Under the pieces are notes generated by a model, which saw nothing but the letters and a program-made list of their open reading frames with translations, made no database searches and was not told the origin of the DNA. Shown piece after piece: positions 15,501 through 26,806 of a stretch of 64,000 bases of DNA (position 1 is the first letter of the stretch; each line of letters opens with the position of its first letter). Both the position numbers and the translations under genes were made by a program. This DNA is from Hirudo medicinalis (lineage: Eukaryota > Annelida > Clitellata > Hirudinida > Hirudinidae), in the NCBI GenBank assembly GCA_011800805.1, contig MPNW01000011.1, positions 101,744-165,743 of the forward strand, given 5' to 3'.

Positions 15501-16094
15501 AAATAAATAGATCTTGCAGTTGTTCTTAAATATTTGTTCCACAAACATCAAAAATTTTTTTTTTAAATAAAAAAATTATAAATTAAATGAATAAAATGAT
15601 TAATTCAAATTTGGATAATAAATGAAATAACAGGAAATTAGACTAACAAATATTAATCCCGACATTTGGTAAGATGGCATGCACAAAGGATTGATGGTTG
15701 ACTGATTCATCTGATGGAAATGATATTGATATTTCATTTTTTGTTTCAAATCAAATCATTTTGTTTAAGACTCCATTGCTGCAATTCGAGATCCCAAAGC
15801 AACTCGGTAAGTCGATGTCAAAGCACCAAACATCACCATCAGCAAGGATGTGTAATGCCGATGGCAACTCAGATGTCCGAAGCAGGTCTCTCGAGGCATA
15901 ACGGCGAATTCATCAGAATGGCATCGATAGACAAAAATAGTCTGGAAAAAAAGGGTTCGCCCCAACTGACCAATCAAATCACTCCTCGTCGACATTCACC
16001 AACCATTTATGTCAAGAGCAGCTTGTCAGAAGCCGAGAATGAGCTTCTTCTTCGCCATATTGAACAGAAAACTCTTGTGGTGGCTGTGCAATGA
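3509..16094 (+). CDS. Neuropeptide GPCR, NPS receptor/CCAP receptor type
   Basis: Rhodopsin-class peptide receptor for the plasma membrane. Exons: 3509-3607, 12067-12202, 12622-12725, 13393-13483, 13636-13784, 14103-14268, 14334-14483, 14919-15042, 15109-15162, 15791-16094. All phases join, giving 458 aa. The N-terminus (33 aa) has four N-glycosylation sequons (NCT, NMS, NIS, NST). TM1 is followed by [13 protein letters not shown], close to the NPSR/CCAPR intracellular loop 1. TM2 has HLAVADLSMG, TM3 has [14 protein letters not shown] (DRV in place of DRY), TM4 is in the VTKYW exon, TM5 in the IYVIL exon. TM6 has [13 protein letters not shown], and TM7 has [11 protein letters not shown], an NPxxY motif. 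The extracellular cysteines in FMCKIV and IQQCTI would form the usual disulfide. The tail of ~100 aa is Ser/Thr-rich. The last exon could instead start at 15800, which removes three residues. Exon 14334-14483 has a weak acceptor. Ligand unknown; NPS/CCAP-like is inferred from family memory. Confidence 0.88.
3630..3900. repeat. AT-only palindromic region
   Basis: Successive inverted repeats built from ATAATCTAATTATAAT-like units and ATATATTAATAT blocks. It can fold into hairpins and may be microsatellite-derived or the scar of a DNA element. It lies just inside the donor side of the first GPCR intron. Confidence 0.6.
4190..4330. mobile_element. MITE-like fragment of the CAGGGTCGCC family
   Basis: It begins with CAGGGTCGCCGAGAG and continues to a TTTTTGCTTTTTTATTAC stretch also seen in the 34752-34844 and 33399-33598 copies. 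The matching right terminus (GGCGGCCCTG) is not seen, so this copy is probably truncated or merged with a neighbouring repeat. Confidence 0.45.
10535..10820 (+). mobile_element. LINE 3' fragment (CR1/L2-like RT C-terminus)
   Basis: The frame contains [16 protein letters not shown] and later [17 protein letters not shown]. This pattern (L-x-x-LPV-x-x-RI-x-FK ... IR-S-x-S-x-FK) is typical of the C-terminal tail of CR1/L2/Rex-type reverse transcriptases. No RT core is present, so it is a 5'-truncated relic in the first GPCR intron. Confidence 0.65.
12290..12468 (+). mobile_element. tRNA-derived SINE copy 1
   Basis: The head has an A-box-like GGTTAACCGAATGG and a B-box-like GTTCGAAACC about 60 bp later, followed by the family body (CTTGGGAAGG, ATGGTTAACAAGAAGCGCC, GACGCTATG). 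It lies in a GPCR intron between exons 12067-12202 and 12622-12725. Confidence 0.75.
12936..13072 (+). mobile_element. tRNA-derived SINE copy 2 (diverged)
   Basis: It contains GCAGGTTAGCTCAACAGG, then GTGTCGTGCTCGCAACCC and AGCCATCGAG. The anticodon-arm region is shortened compared with copy 1. It lies in a GPCR intron. Confidence 0.6.
15385..15450. repeat. Trinucleotide microsatellite (ATT/GTC/ATC type)
   Basis: Mixed trinucleotide runs, first ATT-rich, then GTCGTCATC and finally ATC repeats. It lies in the last GPCR intron. The open frame it gives on the minus strand (poly-Met/Thr) is a repeat artefact. Confidence 0.7.
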
Positions 16095-17132
16095 AATATT
16101 TCTTCTAATGAGTGTAAACTCGGAATTATTCCTCGTGTGATTGTTGAAGAGTAAAAGCGATTCTAATTATTGATTATTTCGACCTTGATGTTAAATACAA
16201 AAAGATCTAATTTTCGTTAGTTTTTCAAATCCCCGTGTGACTTCATCTCCAACTATTCGAACTTCCATTTTCTAGAGATGTCAAAACGTTCTTCTTTATC
16301 TCTATCCATCATCGACATAAGATTATCATCCATTATCGACGTAAGATCAAAAGTATCTTCAAATCATTGAATTTTGAAGTTTGCCCAGACATTATGTTTT
16401 CTTTGTGGCATTATTATTGAATCGATTCGAATGACAAATTTTTGTTAGCTTTCTAATATTGTTATTATTTTTGAATTTCTGGGAGCGTTTTAAGTCACTC
16501 AATTGAGAGTCAAATTTCCATATCTTGGAAATTTAAGGATCTCACAATCCAATCTGGAAAGTGCATGCTGAATGCGAGGTTTATGATTTACCAAATGGGA
16601 TCTCTTCTTGTCAAGATATCTCATCGTACGATATTTTTCTTGAAATTCACTCCAAAAAGTGTGTCATTTTGAGTGGGTTTTAACGGGATTATGTTCAGAT
16701 TGAATCATGATATGGCTTCCGGTATGGATGAGTATACGATGTTGTTGTTAAAAAGTTTAAAAAGGCATTTTCAACACTTGTTAATATAAAGACTAAACTT
16801 AGTCTTAGATCCAGACTTGTCATTGACATGCGTGTGTGCCTATCCAAAATAGCTCAAAGAAACGACAGTATGTACAAAGCATAAGAAGCACACTGAGGTT
16901 ATTGATATTGGCAAAACCGATCTTACTGATTTATTTAAAATGACAATGTCGCAAGTAGTTAATTAAATTGATTCAGTAATAGTCTTTTTTAAATAGTCCT
17001 CGTCAGAAGAAAGCTTGTATTGTGGCAATAACCTGCATGTTATTTTGATTAAATTGTAAGATAATTTTTTTTGCTTTTTAAATATTTGGGTCCGCGAGCT
17101 ATGCCTAGAAATACATAAGGGTCCATGGTCCA
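16095..17132. other. GPCR 3' flank, no gene seen
   Basis: Follows the receptor stop codon. It probably contains the 3' UTR, but I found no AATAAA close to the stop that I would commit to, and no coding exon. Confidence 0.4.
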
Positions 17133-17144
17133 AAAAGTTTGAAA

Positions 17145-17830
17145 GTCCATGTTGGTATCCCTGGCAATGAGAAGGCCGATGCTTTAGCAAAAGCCGCCAC
17201 TACCAGGAAACAAATAGACCCTGGATCCCAGCGTCTATCAAGGATGTCAAAAGATGTGCAGCCCGAAACATTATCCAACAGTGGCAAACCAGATTGGACG
17301 AAGACCCATGAAGTCTCCACTACAAGACAATAGAGAAACTTGCGAAAACTCGGTGAAGAGCAAATTCCTATGATGTCTCGAGAAGGAAGGAGACTCTGAT
17401 CTCCAGACTCCTTGTTGGAAAATATGCTCTGAAAAGATGCTTGTTTCTCGTGAAACGCCATCCAGATTCCAAATGTCAAGTCTGCATTCAGGAGGATGAA
17501 ACTGTCGGGCATTTCTTCATGGAATGTCCGGCCCTATCGGTCCTGAGAAGAGAAATAAAGCTTAAAACAAATCTGACTGAGATGAGCCCCATGCTCAGCA
17601 ATCCAGCAAGCGTGGACCTCATTGTGGACCTGGATTTGCAAAAAGCGGCATAATTTAATCAATTATACCTTTTCCTAATATCATTATTACTATTATTGTT
17701 TTTATAGTTTCACCATCATATCTATTATTACTCTAATACTTCTTACTTCATTAAATATCTAACACTAGCTAACAACTCCAAATCATTAGTTATGCAACGG
17801 ACTTTAATCAAATAAATAAATTAAATAAAT
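17145..17830 (+). mobile_element. 5'-truncated LINE with RNase H domain and TSD
   Basis: The element starts inside an RNase H domain (KVHVGIPGNEKADALAKAA, the late HV-GN-ADALA block). After a frameshift it continues as LLVGKYALKRCLF and a zinc-binding tail C-x2-C-x-E-x2-H-x4-C (CQVC, ETVGHFFMEC), as in I/Jockey/R1-type LINEs. It ends in a 3' tail with CGGACTTTAATCAAATAAAT and TAAATAAATA repeats. Flanking copies of AAAAGTTTGAAA at 17133-17144 and 17831-17842 are the target-site duplication. Internal stops and a frameshift show it is dead. Confidence 0.85.
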
Positions 17831-17842
17831 AAAAGTTTGAAA

Positions 17843-18186
17843 ACCACTGGCTTAACGTATTTGGGTATTAATTCTCACGCTCTATTAACTATGTTCCGAA
17901 AAATTGGAAAATAATTTTTTTATTCACTTAACTTTTAATATTTATCAATTTTAATCGAACAATACGATTACGCCAAACCGGTGGTTCATTGAGTCGTGTG
18001 AGCTGCAAGTGCCCGGTGCTGAGTAAGGGTGGTCGTTGGGTGAAAGTCTTACTTTCAGTTACTGCTGGTGAATGTTGTTTGTTGTAAATAATTTTTTTTA
18101 AATTTGATTTTGTGTGGAAATTAATTTCTTCGGGATTTAGTATCCAATTATCCTGACCGAGAAACAACTTGCATATCAGCTTCACC
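17843..18186. other. 5' flank of the zinc-finger gene
   Basis: Between the LINE and the first ATG of the zinc-finger gene. It presumably holds the promoter and 5' leader. No TATA box or other site can be assigned by eye. Confidence 0.35.
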
Positions 18187-21100
18187 ATGCAAGAACAAGA
18201 TGCAGGCGTATTTTCAAAAGTCATGGGGAAAGTTTCAACCGAATTTTTGACTCGATTATTCTCCAAACAAGAAATCTACCAAGCATTTCTAAGTTTGATC
18301 AGAAGCAAGCCAGATGTAGAATTAATTTATGATCAGACAAGAAATACATGGTATATTGGGGGTAGCTGGGATGCTATTTGTCTCATTAGACAACAGATGA
18401 TTGTGCTCATTGACTGCGTCTTCACATTTCAAAACATACAGCCATGTGGTCATGAACTGAATCAAACAGCAAACCAAAAAGAAATTACTCATCAGATGAA
18501 CAGTCACAGTGACATAGAAATAACTGAAAAAAAGTGTTCATTTGATCAATCAATTGCTGGGTCTATCAGTTCATTAAAGGAACAATTCATTTCTAAAGAA
18601 CTTCTACCCCAAAATCATTCAACTCAAATTCAGGGGCAATCTAAAGCTGGTCCCAGTGTGATATTTCATCAAATGCCTCTCCCAGAAGTGATTTGTAAGA
18701 GAGATATGGGTGATGGAATAATGAAGCCTGTACTGCATAATGTTGTGGGACCATCAGCTCACTTGGATGATAGCAATGCTTCCCTAATTGAAAAACTGGA
18801 AAATTTGAATAAAACTGAATTATCACTGGACCAAAGTTTTCCCAATGATAATCTTTCAAACTCTTTAACCTTAGACTCGGATGATGAAGAGGACCTGAAC
18901 AATGTCATACCTTCTGATGCCAATCAAACTCTGACTTCGGCAATATTGGATCTGAGTAGAAAAGTGGATGCCGTTACAGTCAATGGTGAGATGAGTGCTA
19001 CTTTGGTTGCAGCTAATGGACTTTACACACTCTCAAAACTAATCAAGTAAATAAGATAAACACTAGATTAATTCTTGAATACATCAATCAGGAACAGACA
19101 ATTATTTGACCTTTTTATTTTACTTCTTGGAAATGTAAGATCTCTGGAAATCATAAAACAAATGATAAAGTTGAATTTGAGAAAAGTTGTGGTTTCAGGT
19201 CAGCAGCACCTGGAATTTAAACAGCAATTACATTTAATTAAAATGGACTATGAGTGAACAAAACTAAGTGTTGAAATATTTCAAGAAAGAAAGCTATTGA
19301 ATATGTTCTTCATCTTAAAATGATCAAATGAAGCTTTTTTTATAATCTCAATATAGATTTAATTGAATGAATTATGTCATTTACTTGTTGCAAAATCATA
19401 ATAAATAAATAAAAATATACATAAATTTCGTTTAACAAACACAAGAATCGCCTAAAAATGGTTATGAACACAACATAAATAACTTTATCTCAATATGACA
19501 CTAGAAAAATAATTATTTTGTGGTTATCAATAAGTGTTTGAATTGATTCAGAAAGCATTGTTGGAGTTCCAAGCGATGACTCAATTGGTGTGCATGACAG
19601 CAACCTGAGATTCATTCAAGGCCCAAGCCACGATATGAAGCAAGAGAGCAAGTCTCTTCAAATAACAGCCAAGAAAAGAATTGGCAAATTGAGTTCCTCC
19701 AATACTTGCACTATTTGTAGCAAGACCTTTCTCAATAAAAGCAACATGGTCAGACATGCAAGGAGTATCCACAAGATTGCAGACTTCAACCATCCTGGGA
19801 CATCAAGTCTCACAGAGTACACAAACAACAATTCAAATGACTCAACTCAAGAATCTGGAAGGTGGAATTGCAGGCAGAGTAAAGATTCTGTGGAAAATCG
19901 CTCATGCAAGTTTTGCCTTAAGGTCAATAGTTTCAGATTTTTTTGCCTTAAGGTCAATAGTTTCAGATTAGGCCTATTAACATTTTTACAAGCAGGTTGT
20001 AATTATTGCAGGTGTTTTCCACTCGTTCCAATCTGTATAAGCACTCTCGAAAGTGCAAGCAGGCACATGAGTGCAACACATGCCATGAAAAGTTTGAAAG
20101 TCATGATGTCTTGTGCCATCATGTTTATAAAATTCATTCTCTCTTCCTTTGTCGGATGTGTGACAAAGTTGTTGACTCTGCTGAAAACTATGCTGATCAT
20201 GTGAACTTCTGCCACCCAAATTATTCTTTGGATGATGTGGTTTCTGCCACCACAGCCCTCAGTGAGAATGAAGGAGTTGATTCATCCTGTGAAGGTGGAA
20301 GGGGCAGGACAGGTCTGAGGAATCAGCTTTGTGAGATCAGGGAGTTGCATGGGGGCTCTAGGGATGGGAGGAAACAGAGGCAAAGTAAGGATTAGGATTG
20401 ATGTTCAATCTATGCTTGACTTAAAATTAATTTTGCTCTCCAGCAGCCAATACGTTGCCACAGACCAAACCCTTGCCTGAAATGTGGAAAGGTTTTTTCC
20501 ACATTTAGCAATCTCCTGAAGCACATTCGTGTCATTCATGAGAATGCTCGCTTTCCATGCAATCTCTGCAAGAGGGTTTTTGCCTGCAAAGATGGACTCA
20601 AGCACCACATGGATAAAGTGCATAACAAGATAACTTATAGGTGTGTCTTGGCCTGAGCTCAAGCATTGCTAAATTCTCTATAACCATAAAATAAAATCCA
20701 ATGTTAATCATTGAAATTGAGTGATAAGGGGCAAAAAAGTTACTTGCAAATGACCACTAATGCAACTATAATTTTGGTCAATTTTCTGGACTTGTCATTA
20801 TTCTATAATGATCCTGCTGACTCAATTTTTGGATCAGATGTGAAGTCTGTTCAATGGAATTTGAGAACCAACTACGCCTGGCAAAGCACTTGAACCTGAT
20901 TCATGATCAACAATCCACTATTTACAATTTTCAGTGTGAACTCTGTGGCAAGACATTCCTTTACAAAACAAATCTGAAGAGGCACAAAAAGGTTAAGTTC
21001 ATTATGGGATATCCATGAATATCCACCAAGATTAATTTTATTGTGTTTAGTCAGACATATCATGTTTAACCTTAATTTTAAGAAAAGTTTTGTATTTGTG

Positions 21101-23239
21101 GATTCCTCAGTTGGATCATGAAGGATTAAGGTATTCTTGCCAAAGATGCATAATGTCCTTCAGGAGCAAAAACCAGCTTAACGAACATCACCGCATAGTT
21201 CATCTCGGCCTCCTTCTCAAGTGTGACGCCTGTGACAGACAATTTAACACCTGGACAACCCTGCGAGACCATGAAAGATCAGCTCATGGAAAACATGCTC
21301 CAATTGTTTGTGTTGTTTGCGGCAAAAAATTTACCAGGTGAGCTACAATATTTAATGCAAGCGCTTAATTTAAGGGTTAGGGAAAAGTAAAAATGGCACA
21401 AAATAATTTGTAATGTTGGAGTACATTTCCAATAAGATAGTGATCATTATTGTTTGATAATGAAGTAAAAGTGATGAGTTACTTTGCTTGCGTACAGCAG
21501 AAGTACTTTTTACTTGTAATGAAGTAAGGAAAAGATTCAGTACTTTCACTTGTAACTAAGTAAGATTTTTAGAAATAGTTTTATTAACCCTTGTCTGCCA
21601 GAAAGAGTTACAAAGTAATGTTGATTGTGCGATAACAGTAGAAAAAAAATAATAACTGAGCAAAAAAATTGTAGATTGTGCTCCATGCAATTTTATATTT
21701 GATGATATATATCAAACTAATGAGTAATGATGTTTAGTGTAAATGTACTTCATATAGCACCAGAGGCACTTTTTTGTTAACCATTTACATAGCATCCCTA
21801 CTCAAGGGCACTTATGGCAGTGCAGGCTGGATTTCGATCGTGACACGTAATGTTTCAATAACTACCATATGCATGAATGCGACCCGTTCGGCCAACCTGC
21901 ATGCCAATGTTACACACCAATCTAATTGAGCATCCAATCTCTAAAACATCTCCATTCCATTAGTTCAGACAATAACATTTGAAACATGATAGAACGATTG
22001 CAATAAAATATCATGCGATGGGTGGCGAATGGCCATCACAATAGAAACTTCAGTACTTTTACTTTGAATGTAACTTTAAAATGCTGATACTTTTATTTCT
22101 ACTCGAGTACATTTTTTAATAAATCTCACTCCCACTTTTACTTAATTAAATTTTTGAGGTGTTACTTGTACTTTTACTTGAATATTGAAGCACAGTACTT
22201 TTCACAAGTAGTGACAACCTTCTGGTTATGATACAATTACTTTTAAACTGTTTGATGGGTTATTTCGTAATCAGTTTTAATTCATGATTTCAATTTTAAA
22301 GATTTTTTTATTAACAACTAGCCAATCAAACATCACCTGAAGACCCACCTCTTCAGGACACCAACATGAAGCCAACAAAGACACAAGGCACTTCTGACAA
22401 TAGCACATTATAAATTAACTATTGTTATTATTTTTATGCAGTTTAAGTCATCATTGATTACATTCCTGCTTTGTTTGTTTTCAAATCTGTGATAAGTGCT
22501 AATAGTTCTCATGGCAATAATAGTTTGTTTTAAGTAATTGAATTCATTATCCAGATATCCCGGATTATCATACCACCTGAGAAAACATCACAAGAGAAAG
22601 TACAATGTTGCTGGAGAAATAAGTGTGAACCACACCGTCGATGAAAAAAAAGGAGCAGCAAGCGGGAAGAGCAAGATCAAAGGCAATAAACTGAAAACGG
22701 CTGCCAAAATATCGAGCAGAGTATCTCCAGTGCTTTCAAACAATGATATTGGTGCCAACATGGCAGCTCCATTGTCATCATCAATCCATCCTGATAACTC
22801 TCCTGTGGTACCTCCCTACAATTCACAGAATATCGAAGCCCTGGACAGCATTCCTGATTACAACTTGACCAATTCAGCATATGTGCCTTCCTTTTATGAT
22901 CAGCATTTTCAACTTCAGGATATTCTAACCGCCCAGAAAGATTTTGACACAGACATCTGCAACCAACAGGCAATGACACATCCTCACCTACCAGGTTTCT
23001 GTGCACATTTTGAGCCAGGATCAGAAATCAGCCCTTCCTCTGAGCATGGATATCCTGCACACTTCAACAGCTCAACAGCCTACAGTGTCACACAGGAAAC
23101 ATCCATCTTGTGTCTTAGCGACACTATCAACTTCTATGACAACCTTTCCCTCTCTCCTGAACATCAGAATGACTCCATTGTTTCTAACACCTTGTCAGCA
23201 GATGGATTTATTACATTCAGCAACAATTCTGATTTATGA
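18187..23239 (+). CDS. C2H2 zinc-finger protein with eleven fingers
   Basis: Likely nuclear DNA-binding protein. Exons: 18187-19046, 19556-19922, 20012-~20384, 20444-20640, 20838-20991, 21111-21337, 22555-23239. All joints are in phase except exon 3 to 4, whose donor I could not settle (phase 1 meets phase 0). The first exon codes ~286 aa without a known domain, with an acidic stretch DSDDEEDLNN. Fingers follow C-x2-C-x12-H-x4-H: CTIC, CKFC (ends H-x3-C), CNTC, CRMC, CLKC, CNLC, CEVC, CELC, CQRC, CDAC and CVVC. The CKFC, CELC and CVVC fingers are split by introns. The C-terminal ~220 aa are Ser/Asn/Pro-rich after a basic patch (HHKRKYN). The exon 2 acceptor is a weak gaaag site chosen for phase. 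I do not recognise the orthologue; similarity to named ZNFs is only at finger level. Confidence 0.8.
19905..19968. repeat. 28-bp tandem duplication over a splice donor
   Basis: The unit TTGCCTTAAGGTCAATAG...TTTCAGAT occurs twice in a row. The first copy contains the exon 2 donor (CTTAAG|gtcaat at 19922); the second copy is an intact duplicate of that donor, so the locus has two equivalent splice sites. Using the second would add FFCLK-type residues between the finger halves. Confidence 0.75.
21338..22554. other. Last intron of the zinc-finger gene
   Basis: A 1.2-kb intron that holds SINE copy 3 and several diverged TACTT/AAGTA-rich repeats around 21470-21560 and 22050-22210. No exon seen. 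Confidence 0.6.
21740..21905 (-). mobile_element. tRNA-derived SINE copy 3
   Basis: Minus-strand copy. From the low-coordinate side it shows the body end (TGTACTTCATATAGC, GCAGTGCAGGCTGG) and then the reversed tRNA-like head, with CGATCGTGACAC in the B-box area and CCCGTTCGGCCAACCTGC at the A-box end. It lies inside the last intron of the zinc-finger gene. Confidence 0.75.
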
Positions 23240-23487
23240 ATGGAATTAAGGGCATAATTGCTAGCATTAGTTTTCAATGACATTTAATGGATATGTGCCA
23301 CACTTACTCTTTATATTCCTTAAGCAATGGAAATGGTTTTACATAACCCATCCCTTATGAGTGGTGAAACATGCTGAAACAATTTTAGCATTGGTCAACC
23401 CAAGCACATAACATTTTCAAACACATGACTCAAGAAAGTCACATTTCAATCTGTACACATTCAAGCAAATCAGTCTTCATTGAAGTT

Positions 23488-26455
23488 TCAGTTGGGCGGA
23501 GGAGGCGGTGGAAGGTAACTAGGTACTGCTGGGTCACTCCCCCACGATGATGAGGGCGAGAGCAAGGGTGGCCGCCAAGGCACCGTACCTGGAATCAAAA
23601 TTCTGATTCATTTAACTATTTCTTGCGGATCAAAATTTTTAAACAAGCACCTTGCCGCCATGTTAGTGCAGGATGGTAACCAGATTGGATGGGATAGGTA
23701 TTACCATACTGCTGCCATGGCATTGCATTGGTGGGAGGCATCATCAATGGCTTGGAATTTGTGGATGATGAGGAGCTCCATGGAGTTTGTGGCTGGAAAA
23801 CAAACATTTACACAATATAAATACTGAGCAAGTTAGACAAATTAAATATAATAGTTAACCTAATCTCAAAATGTACCTTTGATGCTCCTGAAGTTGCCGA
23901 AGATGATGGCGCGATAGGAATTGATTCACCCAATTCAGCCATCAGAGACATGTACTACATAAAATGGCTCATATTGTCAAAGAGGTTGGATATGGGTGTT
24001 GTAATCATAGCTACCTACTTCACTGTCCATTTTACTTTTGTCCATGCTGGGCACAAATTCTTGATTCAGCATGGCCTTCAAAGATTCTGATGGTCTGCAT
24101 AAAATGGCTTTTTTATTTCTAAGCTAAAGACAGAAATAGTCAGCAGGAATGAAGTGGGCTTGCATGCTTTCTCAAGGATTACAAATTTAGTGAGTAAAAA
24201 TGATCATATCTCTTAGCTATTACAAAGCTTAAATATAATGTAAAATGACACATCCAGTTCATTCCATATTCCATTCTTATTCAATACGATCTTCTCTTTA
24301 AATTGCAAATAAGAAACTTGCATATATATGCCCAACCCAACCACAAGATTAATAGAACTTTGGCACTACGAGTAACTCGTCGTTATAACAATAATAATCT
24401 ATTTTATTTTGTTTACATAAAGCTGGCTCCATCTTCCAATTTGCGTGCACATTTATAAATTTTTGCAGCAAATTTCCAAAGAGAAATAGCTTGACTCACT
24501 AAAGCATCTTATCATGTCTAAGCAATTTCACAAACATCAATGCAGGCTTGTGGGAATTTACAAATTAGGGGATTGTACCTTTTTTGCTTGCAGTCTTGAG
24601 CAATGTGTCCTGCACCACCACAAACTGTGCATAGAATAGTGTTGGTTATAATGGTTTGGGCCTGCTGCAACTGTTTAAGCTTCCTGGAATTGAAACAATA
24701 AATTCAACTTCCCTAAAAACAAAATAAAGAATAAGTCAGAGGCCACTCACGAGAGAGCATCTCCTTCTCTCAATGTTCCATTAAGAAGAGCGAGTTCTCT
24801 TAGTTGCTGTTTCCTCAGGTCATTCTCTGCATCTGGCACCGCTATACCTTCTTTTATGATTTGCTTAATCTGCATAATGAATTTTATAAGCAAAAATAAA
24901 TCATTCGCAGAAAATGTTAGCAATCAAACATTAAATAGTGCAGAAGTATTTGTTTGCTTAGGTAGCTCTATTATGAAAAATCATGAACCACAAACCCTGT
25001 CAACAGCATTCTTCACAGATTCAGGATTTGGTGCTGTGACATAGGCATGTAGTGGCTCATCCTGCCCAGGGAGTGGGAGGCCATTCTTTATCCCAAGTTT
25101 GCCCTCTTTCACTGAACCTTTTCCTCTAATTATAATGCAAGCCCCAGTCTAATGGTGAAGAATGAATTTTGGTTATTGATGTAACAGAAATTGGATAATG
25201 CCCCCACCTCTTTTTCCAGCCCCTTCAAAGTGTTTCCTCTTGGACCAATGAGAAGACCAACAAAGTTGATTGATGGGTGTTCCTCCTGTGGTATCATCAC
25301 TTTATCACTCACCTTTATATTCAGGGGCCTGAGTAATGATGTCGGTCAAATGATCCATGGAATGAATTCATTAAATCAAAATTTAAAGTTATTTCTTTTC
25401 TAATAATGGGATGCTTAAAACACAGAAAAATGCTCAAATGAGATCACAATGTTATTACCATCACCACTTTTACTATCAACTTTACCTATAATCGAATGGA
25501 GGTTTATACTCTGGATTGGATTTCATGACTTCTTGGACAAGCTTATGCCTTTCCTCTTCTAGTTTTTTTCTCACCCGAAATTCCCTTGTGTTTAACCTCT
25601 TGCCCGAACTGTCATAAATAGGCTCAGGGGATGGTGATCTACAAACATTTTAGGAAAGAATTATCCAGTCTTGGTAGCTTCAAAGACAAGATGACATCAT
25701 GCATTCCCAAATGATCTATAATATAAATAATCTTCACAAAAGCAAGGGGAATCTACCTATCTTCAATATTGATTGGTATGCCAAGTTCCCCACTTCTTAA
25801 TCTTCTGGTAATTTCTTCAATTTGCAGTTGAACTAAATATGGAATGAAGGTAATTAATTTGGCAACAACTTTACAACAAGAAAACTTACGTAAATATTGC
25901 TCTTCTTGCTGCTTTGTCAGACCAGATGGAATGGTTGTAGGCAAACCAGAAAAGAGTGACTTTTCCTCATCACCTTCCTGCCATCTGCTTCTTCTTTTCT
26001 TAGTGCGTTCAGCTGGCTTTTCTGAAAAATTACTTTGCTTTTCAATTCCTAATGATTTTATGTGGCTAACATAACATTAGATCCCTGAAAATTAAACTTC
26101 AAATAAACCTCAGTTTTATCAACAAAAGGAAACTTAATACGATTAATATAACTTAACGCAACATTCACTAATGTGGTTTAAGACTAATGGCTGTTTGATA
26201 AACCACTATTGATGGTACCATTGGTTCCAAAATATTCTAAAACAAAAGTAATCCTAGTTGGTCTTCCTATTTCGGACTTCGAACTTGATTTTACGCGATA
26301 AGTAAAAGTTAGTCATAAATGTCGTTAATGCTTAAGCGTTAAAATATTTCGCGGTTACTTCGTAAACAAATGTTTGAGACAAATAACCAAAATATCTTAA
26401 ATTATCTTCAATAATCTGAACTAAAACCTCCGTCGTCTGCCTCCCTTTTGCTCAT
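23488..26455 (-). CDS. SF1: Splicing factor 1 (branch-point binding protein)
   Basis: Binds the intron branch point with U2AF in early spliceosome assembly in the nucleus. Twelve exons (high to low): 26455-26428, 26021-25890, 25832-25757, 25638-25486, 25328-25208, 25148-24996, 24869-24751, 24683-24579, 24094-24019, 23954-23877, 23792-23651, 23588-23488. All phases join; 427 aa. Seen in order: KKRRSRWQ near the N-terminus (the U2AF65 ligand motif with its Ser-Arg-Trp), the helix-hairpin part [22 protein letters not shown], a KH domain with [15 protein letters not shown] (GPRG loop), the QUA2-like [16 protein letters not shown], one zinc knuckle C-x2-C-x4-H-x4-C ([14 protein letters not shown]), and a short proline-rich end finishing in PPPPPPN. 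The C-terminal proline region is much shorter than in vertebrates. Its 3' end faces that of the zinc-finger gene. Confidence 0.96.
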
Positions 26456-26806
26456 TTCCCCAAAACAAATGCGAAACAAATGAAAATGATGGTCGATAAA
26501 TAGAATGTGTTCAAATTACGAGATGATAAAAATTGTATGAAGATTAACTGGTAATTTATTTATGTTTACCGAACTAATTTCAATTAGAATTCAATAAGTT
26601 ATTAACATGCAATATGATTATTAGTTTTTGTTCTCTTTCTAAACTTCCTACATATTATATTTCAATCGATATAATTGCAATTGTTTAATAAAAAAAACAA
26701 ATTTATCTGTTAATTGAATTAACAAACTGAATTAAAAAATGAATATGCATTAGTTTTTTGATTAGATTATAATAAATTTTTGTTTATAGAGTGGCTCGGT
26801 TTCGAA
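26456..26806. promoter_or_regulatory. Divergent promoter interval SF1 / NPRL2
   Basis: Only 351 bp separate the start codons of SF1 (-) and NPRL2 (+), so both promoters must sit here or in the 5' leaders. It is AT-rich with no obvious TATA box at a fixed place. Coordinated expression is inference. Confidence 0.5.
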
